Source: Oscillospiraceae bacterium (GTDB lineage Bacteria; Bacillota; Clostridia; Oscillospirales; Acutalibacteraceae). From it: a DNA stretch of 64,000 nt. Position 1 is the first letter of the stretch, and the number at the start of each line of letters is the position of its first letter. The notes under the pieces are model-generated. The model saw only the letters and a program-made list of their open reading frames with translations, was not told the origin of the DNA and did no database searches. The translations under genes and the position numbers were made by a program. Shown in pieces: positions 1-9,936 of the stretch. The stretch lies in assembly GCA_022763825.1 (NCBI GenBank), contig JALEQX010000071.1, positions 1 through 64,000 of the forward strand, in the 5' to 3' direction.

Positions 1-10
1 GCAATCCGCT

Positions 11-227
11 GTATTTTGGGTGCGAAGCAGTTTTAAATCGGAACAACACACTGCTTTGCTCGCAAAGAGCAGTGTATGCAAACGATTGCAACAGCGGTTA
101 TATTCATCATATTTTCGTTTCGGCAAGGCAAAGGAACGCCGAAAGCCTAACGGCTTTCAAGTTTCTTTAACGCAGTCGAAGCGGGAAGAGGGTGGATATA
201 AACCTTATGAGTTCGACTCCCTTTTGC
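11..227 (+). repeat. Dispersed structured repeat, copy A
   Basis: This non-coding element matches 58586-58733. The left part (11-35) and the core (about 103-227) align with copy B; by eye the core is about 88-90% identical over roughly 110 bases. Copy A carries about 70 extra bases in the middle, including a hairpin at 48-75. Both copies keep a nested hairpin (AAAGGAAC with GTTTCTTT outside, GCC/GGC inside) and a second stem (AGTCGAA with TTCGACT). The 86-codon open frame across it is judged spurious because the second copy does not preserve it as a gene. It lies just beyond the terminator of the ATP synthase operon. I saw no terminal inverted repeats or transposase, and its identity is unknown. 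Confidence 0.75.
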
Positions 228-235
228 TATACTTA

Positions 236-280
236 AAAAGTCTCACAGCGTGCCGAAAAATGCTTTTCAACACGCTGTGA
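236..280 (-). terminator. Intrinsic terminator of the ATP synthase operon
   Basis: A perfect 10-base inverted repeat (TCACAGCGTG at 243-252, CACGCTGTGA at 271-280) has an inner GAAAA/TTTTC stem. On the minus strand it is followed by GACTTTTTAAG. It begins 10 bases after the atpC stop codon. Confidence 0.85.
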
Positions 281-289
281 ATAATATTT

Positions 290-1944
<1,655 letters not shown>

Positions 1945-1958
1945 TCAGGCTCCTTATA

Positions 1959-2759
1959 TTATTCTCCGCTTCCCGCGGTTATCTCGGTAATCTCCTGCGT
2001 AACAGCGCCCTGGCGCGCCCTGTTATACTGAATATGAAGTTCGTCGAGCATCTGACGGGCGTTTCTGTCCGCATTGTCCATAGCAGCCCTGCGCTCGGTA
2101 AGTTCACAGACGAAACTTTCCTTTACGCTCGCAAAAATCGCAGAGGCAAGATACTCGTTAACCGCCGAGTTCATAACGGTCGGCGCGTCGGGTTCGAATT
2201 CTGCGCTTCCCTGCATTTTTTCCGTCTTACCGCTCAGGGGCAGAAGCGTTTTTACATACGTCTCCTGTTTTAATGCGGAAACATATTTCGTACCGATGAT
2301 GTCTATTTCGGTATATTCGCCCGAAACGTACTTATCCGCAAGCTCGTCTGCAAGAGCGTACGCCTCGGCGGAGGAAAAGAATTCGGACGAAACGAACGGT
2401 TTTGAAACTCTGTCGCAGATACGTCTGCCTATCGGATAAATATCAGCATTTTCGATTGCATCAAGTTTTTTGAATACAAAAGAATTATATCCGCCCGCAA
2501 GTCCCCTGTCGCCCGCGATAACCACAACGCACTTTCTGCCGTCACGTTTTTTCATGTAAATACCGTTTTGACATTCCTCGCACAAAGAGAGCATATTAAT
2601 TATCTTCTCAGTGCATAAAGCATACGCGGACGATTTTGCCATTCGGGATGTTGCCTGTCTTAATTTTGACGAAGCGACAAGTCCCATAGCGGACGTTATC
2701 TGCAGGGTCGAATCTATACTCTTGATTCTCGTTTTCAGAGCTTTAATATCTGCGCCCAT
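1959..2759 (-). CDS. atpG: F-type ATP synthase gamma subunit
   Basis: Central rotor shaft of F1. The protein has 266 residues from the ATG chosen here. Typical features are the N-terminal helix MGADIKALKTRIKSIDSTLQ, which resembles the family start (I-K-x-R-I-x-S), the central IAGDRGLAGGYNS segment, and the C-terminal helix with the family pattern NRARQGAVTQEITEI. I prefer the ATG at 2759, which has CGGAG about nine bases upstream, over the in-frame GTG at 2768 inside the end of atpA. It sits between atpA and atpD in the operon. Confidence 0.96.
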   Translation of the reverse strand: MGADIKALKTRIKSIDSTLQITSAMGLVASSKLRQATSRMAKSSAYALCTEKIINMLSLCEECQNGIYMKKRDGRKCVVVIAGDRGLAGGYNSFVFKKLDAIENADIYPIGRRICDRVSKPFVSSEFFSSAEAYALADELADKYVSGEYTEIDIIGTKYVSALKQETYVKTLLPLSGKTEKMQGSAEFEPDAPTVMNSAVNEYLASAIFASVKESFVCELTERRAAMDNADRNARQMLDELHIQYNRARQGAVTQEITEITAGSGE

Positions 2760-2764
2760 GAGAC

Positions 2765-4255
2765 TCACTCCGTTTCTTTGATAAGTTTTTCGATTTCGGC
2801 AATATCGTTATCGTCAAACGAACCTTTTTCGAGTCTTTCGAGCAAGGGCAGATATTCGCTTTCGGCTTTCAGAATGAGTTTATCCTCAAACTTTGAAACG
2901 TCCGAAACCTCGATTTTATCAAGGAATCCGTGCGTTACGGCATAGATTATTATAATCTGACAACCGGCGCGGACCGGTGAGTTTTTATTCTGTTTAAGCA
3001 CCTCGGTTATTCTCTCGCCAAGAGCAAGACGCGCTTTCGTGTCCGCGTCGAGATCGCTCGAAAACTGCGCGAAGGACTGTAACTCCCTGTACTGCGAGTA
3101 GAGAAGTTTCAGTTCACCCGAAACTTTTTTCATACCCTTTAACTGCGCGGAACCACCGACTCGGCTTACCGAAATGCCGGGGTTTACCGCCGGCATGATT
3201 CCCGAGTGGAAAAGCTCCGTTTCAAGAAATATCTGACCGTCGGTTATGGAAATAACGTTCGTCGGAATATACGCCGATACGTCGCCCGCCTGCGTTTCTA
3301 TTATCGGCAGCGCGGTTATTGAGCCTCCGCCGTATTCGTCCGCAACTCTCGCCGCACGTTCGAGAAGTCTTGAATGCAGATAGAATACGTCGCCGGGGTA
3401 CGCCTCTCGTCCGGGCGGTCTGCGTATGAGAAGAGACAACGCTCTGTACGCTACGGCGTGTTTTGACAGATCGTCGTAAATTATCAGAACGTCCTTTCCC
3501 TGCTCTCTGAAAAATTCAGCCATCGCGCATCCCGAGTACGGAGCGATATACTGTAACGGAGCAGGCTCTGAGGCCGAAGCCGAAACGACTATCGTATGCT
3601 CCATCGCGCCCGCCCTTGTCAGCTCGTTAACGACCTGAACAACGGAAGAATTCTTCTGCCCTATCGCGACGTAAATGCATATTACACCGCTTGAATTCTG
3701 ATTTATTATCGTGTCGACGGCAATCTGAGTTTTGCCCGTCTGCCTGTCGCCGATTATAAGCTCTCGCTGTCCCCTGCCTATGGGAATCATACCGTCAATT
3801 GCCTTGATACCCGTCTGCAGCGGAACGCTTACGCCCTCGCGCTCGATAATTCCGGGCGCGGGAGATTCTATCGGCTTTAGAGCTTCGGTTTTAATATCTC
3901 CCTTGCCGTCAATCGGTTTTCCCAGAGCATTTACGACTCTGCCGAGCATTTTTTCTCCGACGGGTACGGACAGAACTCTGCCCGTGCATGAAACCTTCGT
4001 TCCCTCGCCTATGGACGTGTCGCCCGACAGAAGCGCGACGGAAACGGTGTCCTCGTCAAGATTCTGCGCAAGTCCGAAACTTCCGTCCTCGAATTCGAGA
4101 AGCTCGCCCGCCATACATCCGTCAAGTCCGTAAACTGTCGCAATACCGTCGCCCGCGGAAATGACCTTTCCGGTCTCCTTTGTCTGTATGCAGGAGCCGT
4201 AAGAGCGTATCTGTTCTTTGATTATACTGCTTATAGAGTGTACGTCGATACTCAT
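2765..4255 (-). CDS. atpA: F-type ATP synthase alpha subunit
   Basis: Non-catalytic nucleotide-binding F1 subunit of 496 residues, a normal length. The nucleotide-binding motif GDRQTGKT is followed by [14 protein letters not shown] sequence, and [15 protein letters not shown] forms the Walker B region with the downstream [20 protein letters not shown] block. The C-terminal helical domain is present. The start overlaps the atpH stop in an ATGA, indicating translational coupling. It carries all family blocks I can recognise and looks fully functional. Confidence 0.98.
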   Translation of the reverse strand: MSIDVHSISSIIKEQIRSYGSCIQTKETGKVISAGDGIATVYGLDGCMAGELLEFEDGSFGLAQNLDEDTVSVALLSGDTSIGEGTKVSCTGRVLSVPVGEKMLGRVVNALGKPIDGKGDIKTEALKPIESPAPGIIEREGVSVPLQTGIKAIDGMIPIGRGQRELIIGDRQTGKTQIAVDTIINQNSSGVICIYVAIGQKNSSVVQVVNELTRAGAMEHTIVVSASASEPAPLQYIAPYSGCAMAEFFREQGKDVLIIYDDLSKHAVAYRALSLLIRRPPGREAYPGDVFYLHSRLLERAARVADEYGGGSITALPIIETQAGDVSAYIPTNVISITDGQIFLETELFHSGIMPAVNPGISVSRVGGSAQLKGMKKVSGELKLLYSQYRELQSFAQFSSDLDADTKARLALGERITEVLKQNKNSPVRAGCQIIIIYAVTHGFLDKIEVSDVSKFEDKLILKAESEYLPLLERLEKGSFDDNDIAEIEKLIKETE

Positions 4256-4782
4256 CTGTCCCGCATCTCCTTTATCTGTTTTAATTTATTCTTTATGCTT
4301 GCGTCTATTATTCTGTCTCCCGCATAAACGACGAATCCGCCGATAAGCGATTTGTCAACCGAATACGAAGCTTTGATTTTACACGAAAATTTCTTTTCGA
4401 GCGTTTTTTCAAGTTTCTGCTTTTCCCCGTCCGTCATTTCGCACGCGCCGACGATTTTTACGTTAAACTCTCCCGCTTTTTCGGAATACATTTTCCCGTA
4501 CTCTTTCACGCAGTCGTGAAAAATATTCAAAAGGCGTTTTTTGCACAAAATTTTCAAAAACGCGGTTTCCTCGTCCGGAATTCTGCCCGAAAACGCGGAA
4601 TCAATACATTTAAGCCTGTCCGAAATATCTATATTCGGGTCTGACAACATTTTAACGTACTCTTTTTCTCTCTTAAAAATATCGTCAATCTGAAAAAGCG
4701 ACTCTCTGAATTCTTTTTCTCTGCCCGACTCCTCGGCTATCGAGAACAGCGCGTCGGCACAGCATAACGCCATATCAGTCAT
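4252..4782 (-). CDS. atpH: F-type ATP synthase delta subunit (OSCP)
   Basis: Peripheral-stalk subunit that joins b to the top of alpha3beta3. The predicted protein has 176 residues with the usual alpha-helical N-terminal domain ([19 protein letters not shown]) and a C-terminal block ([26 protein letters not shown]) that matches the conserved family signature G-G-F-x-V-x-x-G-D-x-x-x-D-x-S-x-x-x-x-L. Start chosen at ATG 4782, with AGGTGA six bases upstream; GTG at 4791 is an alternative. It overlaps atpF by eight bases. Confidence 0.95.
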   Translation of the reverse strand: MTDMALCCADALFSIAEESGREKEFRESLFQIDDIFKREKEYVKMLSDPNIDISDRLKCIDSAFSGRIPDEETAFLKILCKKRLLNIFHDCVKEYGKMYSEKAGEFNVKIVGACEMTDGEKQKLEKTLEKKFSCKIKASYSVDKSLIGGFVVYAGDRIIDASIKNKLKQIKEMRDR

Positions 4783-5281
4783 CGCCGTCACCTATTTCGT
4801 CAATCGCCTCGTCGATAACGTTTCTGTGGTCGTTTTCGTTTATCTCCCTGCCTATCATCTTTTCGGCAATGAGAACCGAAACGTCCGTAATTTCCTTTTT
4901 AACTGAATCTTCGGCTTTCTTCTTTTCGAGTTTTGCCTGTTCCTCGGCGTTTCTGACAATACCGTCGGCTCTGCGTTTAGCGTCGTCGGTCAGCTTATCA
5001 CCCATACGTTTTGCCTGCGTCTGAGCTTTTTCTATGATTTCACCGGCTTCATTCTCGGCGAGCGCAATTCTCTCGCCCCACTCTCTGCGGTCGTTTTCCG
5101 CTTCGAGCTTTGCATCTTCGGCGTCGGAATACTTTTTATCAAGCTGATTCTGCCTTTCGGCAAGCATTTTCTTAACGGGTTTATAAAGAAATTTTTTTAT
5201 AATTAAAAACAGTATAACGAGATTGCACAGAGAAATGATTATCAGCCATATATTTACGGAGATAACATCGAGATTCTGCAT
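4775..5281 (-). CDS. atpF: F-type ATP synthase b subunit
   Basis: Peripheral-stalk subunit of Fo, 168 residues. A single N-terminal membrane segment (about residues 9-31, IWLIIISLCNLVILFLIIKKFLY) is followed by KPVKKMLAERQ, the usual membrane-exit motif. The rest is a long charged helix of heptad-like E/K/A sequence for right-handed coiled-coil dimerisation. It lies 12 bases after atpE and overlaps atpH. Only one b-type gene is visible, so a homodimer is expected. Confidence 0.96.
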   Translation of the reverse strand: MQNLDVISVNIWLIIISLCNLVILFLIIKKFLYKPVKKMLAERQNQLDKKYSDAEDAKLEAENDRREWGERIALAENEAGEIIEKAQTQAKRMGDKLTDDAKRRADGIVRNAEEQAKLEKKKAEDSVKKEITDVSVLIAEKMIGREINENDHRNVIDEAIDEIGDGDD

Positions 5282-5293
5282 AATACCGTCTCC

Positions 5294-5617
<324 letters not shown>

Positions 5618-6559
5618 TTAATCGGCTCTCTGAGCCTTTTTTGCTTTTTTAAGTTTTTTCTTCTCCTGCTTCTTCATATAAAGCTCCTGCGGGAATCCGC
5701 CCGCGACGTACAACATTGTAAGCATTGCAAATATAAACGCCTGCAAGCATCCGCTGAACACGTCGAAATAAACGCTCAAAACGGCGGGAAGTCCGATTCT
5801 CAAAAACGGTACCTTTGCAAGCGCTCCGGGTAAAAATGCAAAAACCATAGCGGAAAGCTTTGCAAGAAGAGCAGAAATCAGCACCGAAATAACCGAACCC
5901 GACAAAACGTTTCCGTAATGACGGAACGCCATGGAAACAGGGGTTGCGACCTCGCTTATAATATTAAGAGGTGCGAGAAACGGTACGGGTTCGCCGAAGC
6001 TTTTAATATACTGAAGCGGTCCGCATTTCATTTTGTAATGCGTTATCAGTATGAACGTAAGTATCGCCCATCCCGCCGTGATATTGATATCCGACGTCGG
6101 CGGAAACAGTCCGATAAGGGATAGAAGGCTCGAACACGCGCTCAACGCGAGTATCGCCGCGACGAACGGAGCGAATCCCATGAAGTATTCGCCCATATTC
6201 TCTTTAACAAGAGAGTCGACCTTTTCGACTATCCATTCGGCGATAATCTGTCTTTTGCCCTTACCCCAAACAGTCATACCGTGAGTTAAGAAAATGCACA
6301 AAAACATTATCGACAAGATAACGAGCCACGAATTTATCTGCGCCTCTGTTATCGGCATTGTCGTGCCGAACGGCATATTGATTTCGGCATAAATCATCGC
6401 GCCCTCGATCTGTATCCCGTCCGAAGCGGGCGTAAACAAAATTTTCAACATGATTCCCGCGATTAACGGCAGAACGGTAAGAATCAAAAGCAGTATGTCG
6501 ACAAAGCCGAATTTCGTCTTTTTTTCTTCGGGATTTTTAAACCCGATTTTCTCCTCCAT
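5618..6559 (-). CDS. atpB: F-type ATP synthase a subunit
   Basis: Stator channel subunit of Fo, 313 residues from ATG 6559 (GTG 6568 is the alternative, inside the end of atpI). Several hydrophobic segments are visible (ILLLILTVLPLIAGIML, WLVILSIMFLCIFLTHG, FAPFVAAILALSACSSLLSL and others). The conserved block PLNIISEVATPVSMAFRHYGN contains the essential stator arginine, which faces the c-ring carboxylate. The C-terminus ends in a Lys-rich tail (KKQEKKKLKKAKKAQRAD). It is followed by atpE after 39 bases. Confidence 0.96.
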   Translation of the reverse strand: MEEKIGFKNPEEKKTKFGFVDILLLILTVLPLIAGIMLKILFTPASDGIQIEGAMIYAEINMPFGTTMPITEAQINSWLVILSIMFLCIFLTHGMTVWGKGKRQIIAEWIVEKVDSLVKENMGEYFMGFAPFVAAILALSACSSLLSLIGLFPPTSDINITAGWAILTFILITHYKMKCGPLQYIKSFGEPVPFLAPLNIISEVATPVSMAFRHYGNVLSGSVISVLISALLAKLSAMVFAFLPGALAKVPFLRIGLPAVLSVYFDVFSGCLQAFIFAMLTMLYVAGGFPQELYMKKQEKKKLKKAKKAQRAD

Positions 6560-6953
6560 CGGAATCACCGCCGTTCTTTTTCATAAAACTCTGTCTGAAA
6601 AAAACCGCAACGCGCGGGAAAAACAGAGGTATAAGAGTAGTTACGATATTGAAACAGTCAAGAACCGCGCCGAGTATCGCAACAACAAAAAGCATAAACA
6701 TTCTCAAAATCTGCGAAGCGCGCATGAATCCCGCGGCTTCTTTTTCATTCTTATCACACGAGTGCTGAACGCTTAATCCCATAAGGAAAAAGTTAAGTAT
6801 GCTCACCGCGTAACCTATGAGATTTCCGAGCAGAACGCTCAAATTCCATTTACCTATTATGAGGAAAACCGCCTGCATGAGTACGCTTGCAATTAATGAA
6901 AAGACAGCCATGAATCCTGTTTCTTTCATAACCGTTTTATCGGGTTTAATCAT
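6537..6953 (-). CDS. atpI: AtpI-like membrane protein at head of ATP synthase operon
   Basis: 138-residue protein with about four hydrophobic segments (FMAVFSLIASVLMQAVFLIIG, LSVLLGNLIGYAVSILNFFLMG, ILRMFMLFVVAILGAVLDCF, TLIPLFFPRVAVFF). Topology and position match the AtpI/ATP synthase I family, proposed to help c-ring assembly or divalent-cation transport. The start ATG has AAAGGGGG upstream and it is the first gene of the operon. Sequence conservation in this family is low, so the assignment rests mainly on topology and context. A high-quality promoter upstream was not found by eye. Confidence 0.8.
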   Translation of the reverse strand: MIKPDKTVMKETGFMAVFSLIASVLMQAVFLIIGKWNLSVLLGNLIGYAVSILNFFLMGLSVQHSCDKNEKEAAGFMRASQILRMFMLFVVAILGAVLDCFNIVTTLIPLFFPRVAVFFRQSFMKKNGGDSDGGENRV

Positions 6954-7330
6954 ATTTATAACCCCCTTTAAGTCAATAATAACATGTTTATAACGACATA
7001 TATTTCTCGTTCAGAACTAAATACCGGCATTTTTATATCATTATTGACGTAAAAACATCTTTTTATATTCACTGTGCAGTATTATCCCACTCGAATATGT
7101 ACTAAATATAAACACGTGTAGATTTATTTTACATGTGACGAATAGAAAACGCCTCCTCCGAAGTTTATTCGGAAAAAGCGTTTTTTAATGAAATATTCCT
7201 ACGGATTATGAAATATATCAGCGCAGATAAAATGTGAAATAAAAATAAATCCATACGCTTTTTCATTGAGTAAGCTATTTCATATTGCATTATCAATATT
7301 TTATAAATCCCGCAAGGGATTTACTTCGTT
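6954..7330. other. AT-rich intergenic region without a gene
   Basis: No convincing open frame or RNA gene is seen between the start of atpI and the tRNA-Lys terminator. It should hold the ATP synthase promoter (minus strand), but I could not choose a convincing -35/-10 pair. Two hairpins are visible: 7147-7186, and a small AAATCCC/GGGATTT hairpin at 7305-7322. Confidence 0.5.
7147..7186 (+). terminator. Orphan terminator-like hairpin
   Basis: AAAACGC pairs with GCGTTTT outside, and TCCGAA with TTCGGA inside, followed by a T-run on the plus strand. No plus-strand gene lies upstream, so it may end an unseen transcript, or act on the minus strand ahead of the ATP synthase operon. Confidence 0.5.
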
Positions 7331-7361
7331 GAAAAAGGACTTGCAGAAGCAAGTCCTTTTT
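7331..7361 (-). terminator. Terminator of secG/tRNA-Lys
   Basis: A perfect 13-base inverted repeat (AAAAAGGACTTGC / GCAAGTCCTTTTT) with an AGAA loop starts three bases after the CCA end of the tRNA. The flanking A and T runs would work in either direction. Confidence 0.85.
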
Positions 7362-7363
7362 CC

Positions 7364-7439
7364 TGGTGATCCAGCGGAGATTCGAACTCCGGACACCCTG
7401 CTTAAAAGGCAGGTGCTCTGCCGACTGAGCTACTGGATC
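7364..7439 (-). tRNA. tRNA-Lys (anticodon UUU), CCA encoded
   Basis: A full cloverleaf is readable on the minus strand. The acceptor GATCCAG pairs with CTGGATC, the D stem is GCTC/GAGC, the anticodon stem is CCTGC/GCAGG around loop CTTTTAA (anticodon TTT at 7404-7406), and the T arm is CGGAG-TTCGAAT-CTCCG. The discriminator A and an encoded CCA follow. The gene lies 18 bases after secG on the same strand and is probably co-transcribed with it. Confidence 0.97.
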
Positions 7440-7457
7440 AATATTGTAAACACGCTT

Positions 7458-7709
7458 TTACTTTAAGAAAGCCAAAAGCAATGTTGTACCCAATGTGAGT
7501 ATGAAGAACAGCACTCCGAGAACCTTCGTGCCCTTAGCGAGTTTAGCCTCGATTGTTCTGCCCTTATGCTTACCGAAGAATGTCTCCGCACCGCCTGCGA
7601 TAGCGCCCGAAAGACCTGCCGATCTGCTCTGCTGCATGAGTACAATAACAATCATTACCAGTGAGATAAGAATAAGCACCGCACCGAGGATGTATTCATA
7701 AGCTGCCAT
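7458..7709 (-). CDS. secG: Preprotein translocase subunit SecG
   Basis: Small membrane subunit of the SecYEG translocon. The protein has 83 residues from the ATG at 7709. Two hydrophobic helices (YILGAVLILISLVMIVIVLMQ and VLGVLFFILTLGTTLLLAFL) flank the conserved cytoplasmic loop SRSAGLSGAIAGGAETFFGK, which is diagnostic for SecG. The start was chosen because AAAGGA lies at a proper distance upstream and family members begin at this point; a longer frame to 7763 has no support. tRNA-Lys follows directly. Confidence 0.95.
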   Translation of the reverse strand: MAAYEYILGAVLILISLVMIVIVLMQQSRSAGLSGAIAGGAETFFGKHKGRTIEAKLAKGTKVLGVLFFILTLGTTLLLAFLK

Positions 7710-7844
7710 TCTGTCAAGTCCTTTCTTATGACGTTTCGTCAAACTGCTTGAATATATTATCACATCGAAAACAGAAAATCAAGTAGTTTTTTGATTTTTT
7801 TTAAAATTTTCTCATCTTTTGTTTTTTTGCGTTAAAAAATATTC

Positions 7845-7874
7845 TTGACGAAAGAGGTCGGACAAGTGTATAAT
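7845..7874 (+). promoter_or_regulatory. Promoter for the topoisomerase operon
   Basis: TTGACG (7845-7850) and TATAAT (7869-7874) are 18 bases apart, 64 bases before the first ATG. This is a good match to the housekeeping sigma factor consensus. Confidence 0.75.
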
Positions 7875-7938
7875 ATGGTATTATTGATTATATATAAATA
7901 TATAATTCTTTATCTACAGTACTTCATCGGAGGCAGTT

Positions 7939-9924
7939 ATGGCAAAAAGAAAAGAGTATTCAAATCAGTCGATAGTAAAACTTGAGGGACCCGATAAAAT
8001 CAGAAAACGTCCCGCGGTTATATTCGGCTCTGACGACATAGAGGGTTGCCAGCACTCTGTTTTTGAAATTATTTCAAACTCAATCGACGAAGCCCGCGAG
8101 GGTCACGGAAATAAGATTACGGTAATAAGATATCTCGACAAATCGATAGAGGTTATCGACCACGGACGCGGTATGCCAGTCGACTGGAACGAAAAATACG
8201 GTCAGTACAACTGGGAACTGCTGTTCTGTGAAATGTACGCGGGAAGCAAATACGACACTAACGAGGGCGGAAGCTATGAGTTTTCGCTGGGTCTTAACGG
8301 ACTCGGACTGTGCTCTACGCAGTGCGCGTCCGAATATATGGAGGCTGAAATAAAAAACGGCGGATTTATATACAACCTGCGTTTTGAAAAGGGATTCCCC
8401 GTCGGCGAAATGCAGAAGGAGCCCTATAATAAAAAGGACACGGGCACGCGCATACGCTGGAAACCCGACCTCGAGGTTTTCACCGACATTGACATCCCGC
8501 TTGAATACTTTCAGAATACGATTAAACGTCAGGCAATAGTAAATTCGGGTGTTAAATTTATACTTAAAAATCAGATATCCGAATCAAGATTCGAAACGTT
8601 CGAATATTACTATGAAAACGGAATAAAAGATTACGTTGAGGAATTCACGGGCGACGAGGCGTTTACTTCCGTTCAATTCTGGCAGACAGAGCGCGTCGGC
8701 AGGGACCGCGAGGACAAGCCCGACTACAAAGTTAAAATAAATACCGCACTCTGCTTTTCAAAGACAAAGCAGTTAAAGGAATTCTATCACAATTCGAGTT
8801 TCCTCGAGCACGGCGGAGCTCCCGACAAGGCGTTAAAAAGCGCGTTTGTCTCGCAGATAGATTCATATTTAAAACAAAACGGCAAATACACAAAAACCGA
8901 CGGCAAGGTAAACATTCAGGACATCGAGGACTGTCTCGTTATAATCATTTCCTCATTCTCTACTCAGACGTCGTACGAAAATCAAACGAAAAAATCAATT
9001 ACAAATAAATTCATACAGGAAGCAATGACGGATTTTCTAAAGCATCAGCTTGAAATTTATTTCATAGAAAACAAGCTTGAGGCCGACAGAATCGCAGACC
9101 AGATTCTCATTAACATGAGAAGCCGTGTTCACGCCGAAAAAGCGAAGCTCGCCATTAAAAATAATCTGACGGGCAAAATGGATATGGGCAACAGGGTCGA
9201 AAAATTCGTCGACTGCCGAAGCAAGAACGTAAACGAGCGCGAACTGTTCATAGTGGAGGGCGACTCGGCTCTGGGCGCGTGTAAACAGGCGCGGGATTCC
9301 GCGTTTCAGGCCATTATACCCGTCAGGGGTAAAATATTAAACTGCCTGAAAGCCGATTACTCGAAGGTATTTAAAAGCGAAATAATCACAGACTTAATAA
9401 AAGTCCTCGGCTGCGGAGTCGAGGTTAAGACAAAAGCGAATAAAAATATCAGTAACTTTGACATAGACGCTCTGCGCTGGAACAAGGTCATAATCTGCAC
9501 CGATGCGGACGTCGACGGATTTCAGATAAGAACGCTGATCCTGACGATGCTTTATTCGCTGACCCCGACGCTTATAGAAGAAGGCAAGGTTTACATTGCC
9601 GAATCCCCTCTTTACGAAATAACGTCGAAAAACGGCACGTGGTTTGCATACAACGAACAGGAAAAAGCCGACGCGTTAAAAGAAATCGGCGACGCTAAAT
9701 ATACGATTCAGCGTTCGAAAGGTCTCGGCGAGAACGAACCGGACATGATGTGGATGACGACGATGAATCCCGCGACGAGACGGCTTATAAAAGTTGAGCC
9801 GAATTCGGATCCTGCAAAGACAGCCGATGTATTTGACCTTTTGCTGGGCGATAATCTTCAGGGCAGAAAAGACCATATAGCAAACAACGGATATAAATAT
9901 ATGGATCTTACCGATTTGAGTTAA
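7939..9924 (+). CDS. Type IIA topoisomerase B subunit (ParE/GyrB-like), divergent
   Basis: ATPase subunit of a type IIA topoisomerase, 661 residues. The GHKL ATPase domain shows NSIDEA (Mg-ATP binding) and IEVIDHGRGMPV. The usual GLHGVG ATP-lid motif reads GLNGLG. The TOPRIM domain is intact: EGDSALGACKQ, then CTDADVDGFQIR. Near the C-terminus QRSKGLGE stands for the usual QRYKGLGE. The gene is followed 12 bases later by its A subunit with its own GGAGG site. It is more divergent than a housekeeping gyrB. I judge topoisomerase IV-like or a second clostridial type IIA enzyme more likely than gyrase, but a phylogeny is needed, so no symbol is given. Confidence 0.9.
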   Translation: MAKRKEYSNQSIVKLEGPDKIRKRPAVIFGSDDIEGCQHSVFEIISNSIDEAREGHGNKITVIRYLDKSIEVIDHGRGMPVDWNEKYGQYNWELLFCEMYAGSKYDTNEGGSYEFSLGLNGLGLCSTQCASEYMEAEIKNGGFIYNLRFEKGFPVGEMQKEPYNKKDTGTRIRWKPDLEVFTDIDIPLEYFQNTIKRQAIVNSGVKFILKNQISESRFETFEYYYENGIKDYVEEFTGDEAFTSVQFWQTERVGRDREDKPDYKVKINTALCFSKTKQLKEFYHNSSFLEHGGAPDKALKSAFVSQIDSYLKQNGKYTKTDGKVNIQDIEDCLVIIISSFSTQTSYENQTKKSITNKFIQEAMTDFLKHQLEIYFIENKLEADRIADQILINMRSRVHAEKAKLAIKNNLTGKMDMGNRVEKFVDCRSKNVNERELFIVEGDSALGACKQARDSAFQAIIPVRGKILNCLKADYSKVFKSEIITDLIKVLGCGVEVKTKANKNISNFDIDALRWNKVIICTDADVDGFQIRTLILTMLYSLTPTLIEEGKVYIAESPLYEITSKNGTWFAYNEQEKADALKEIGDAKYTIQRSKGLGENEPDMMWMTTMNPATRRLIKVEPNSDPAKTADVFDLLLGDNLQGRKDHIANNGYKYMDLTDLS

Positions 9925-9936
9925 GGAGGCGGTATC

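Noticed and set aside
20..280. Open frame of 86 codons at the window start
   Set aside because: It runs through the dispersed repeat and the operon terminator, has no ribosome site, and copy B does not preserve the frame.
6954..7330. Promoter of the ATP synthase operon
   Set aside because: Several AT-rich candidates exist, but none has a convincing -35/-10 pair with proper spacing.
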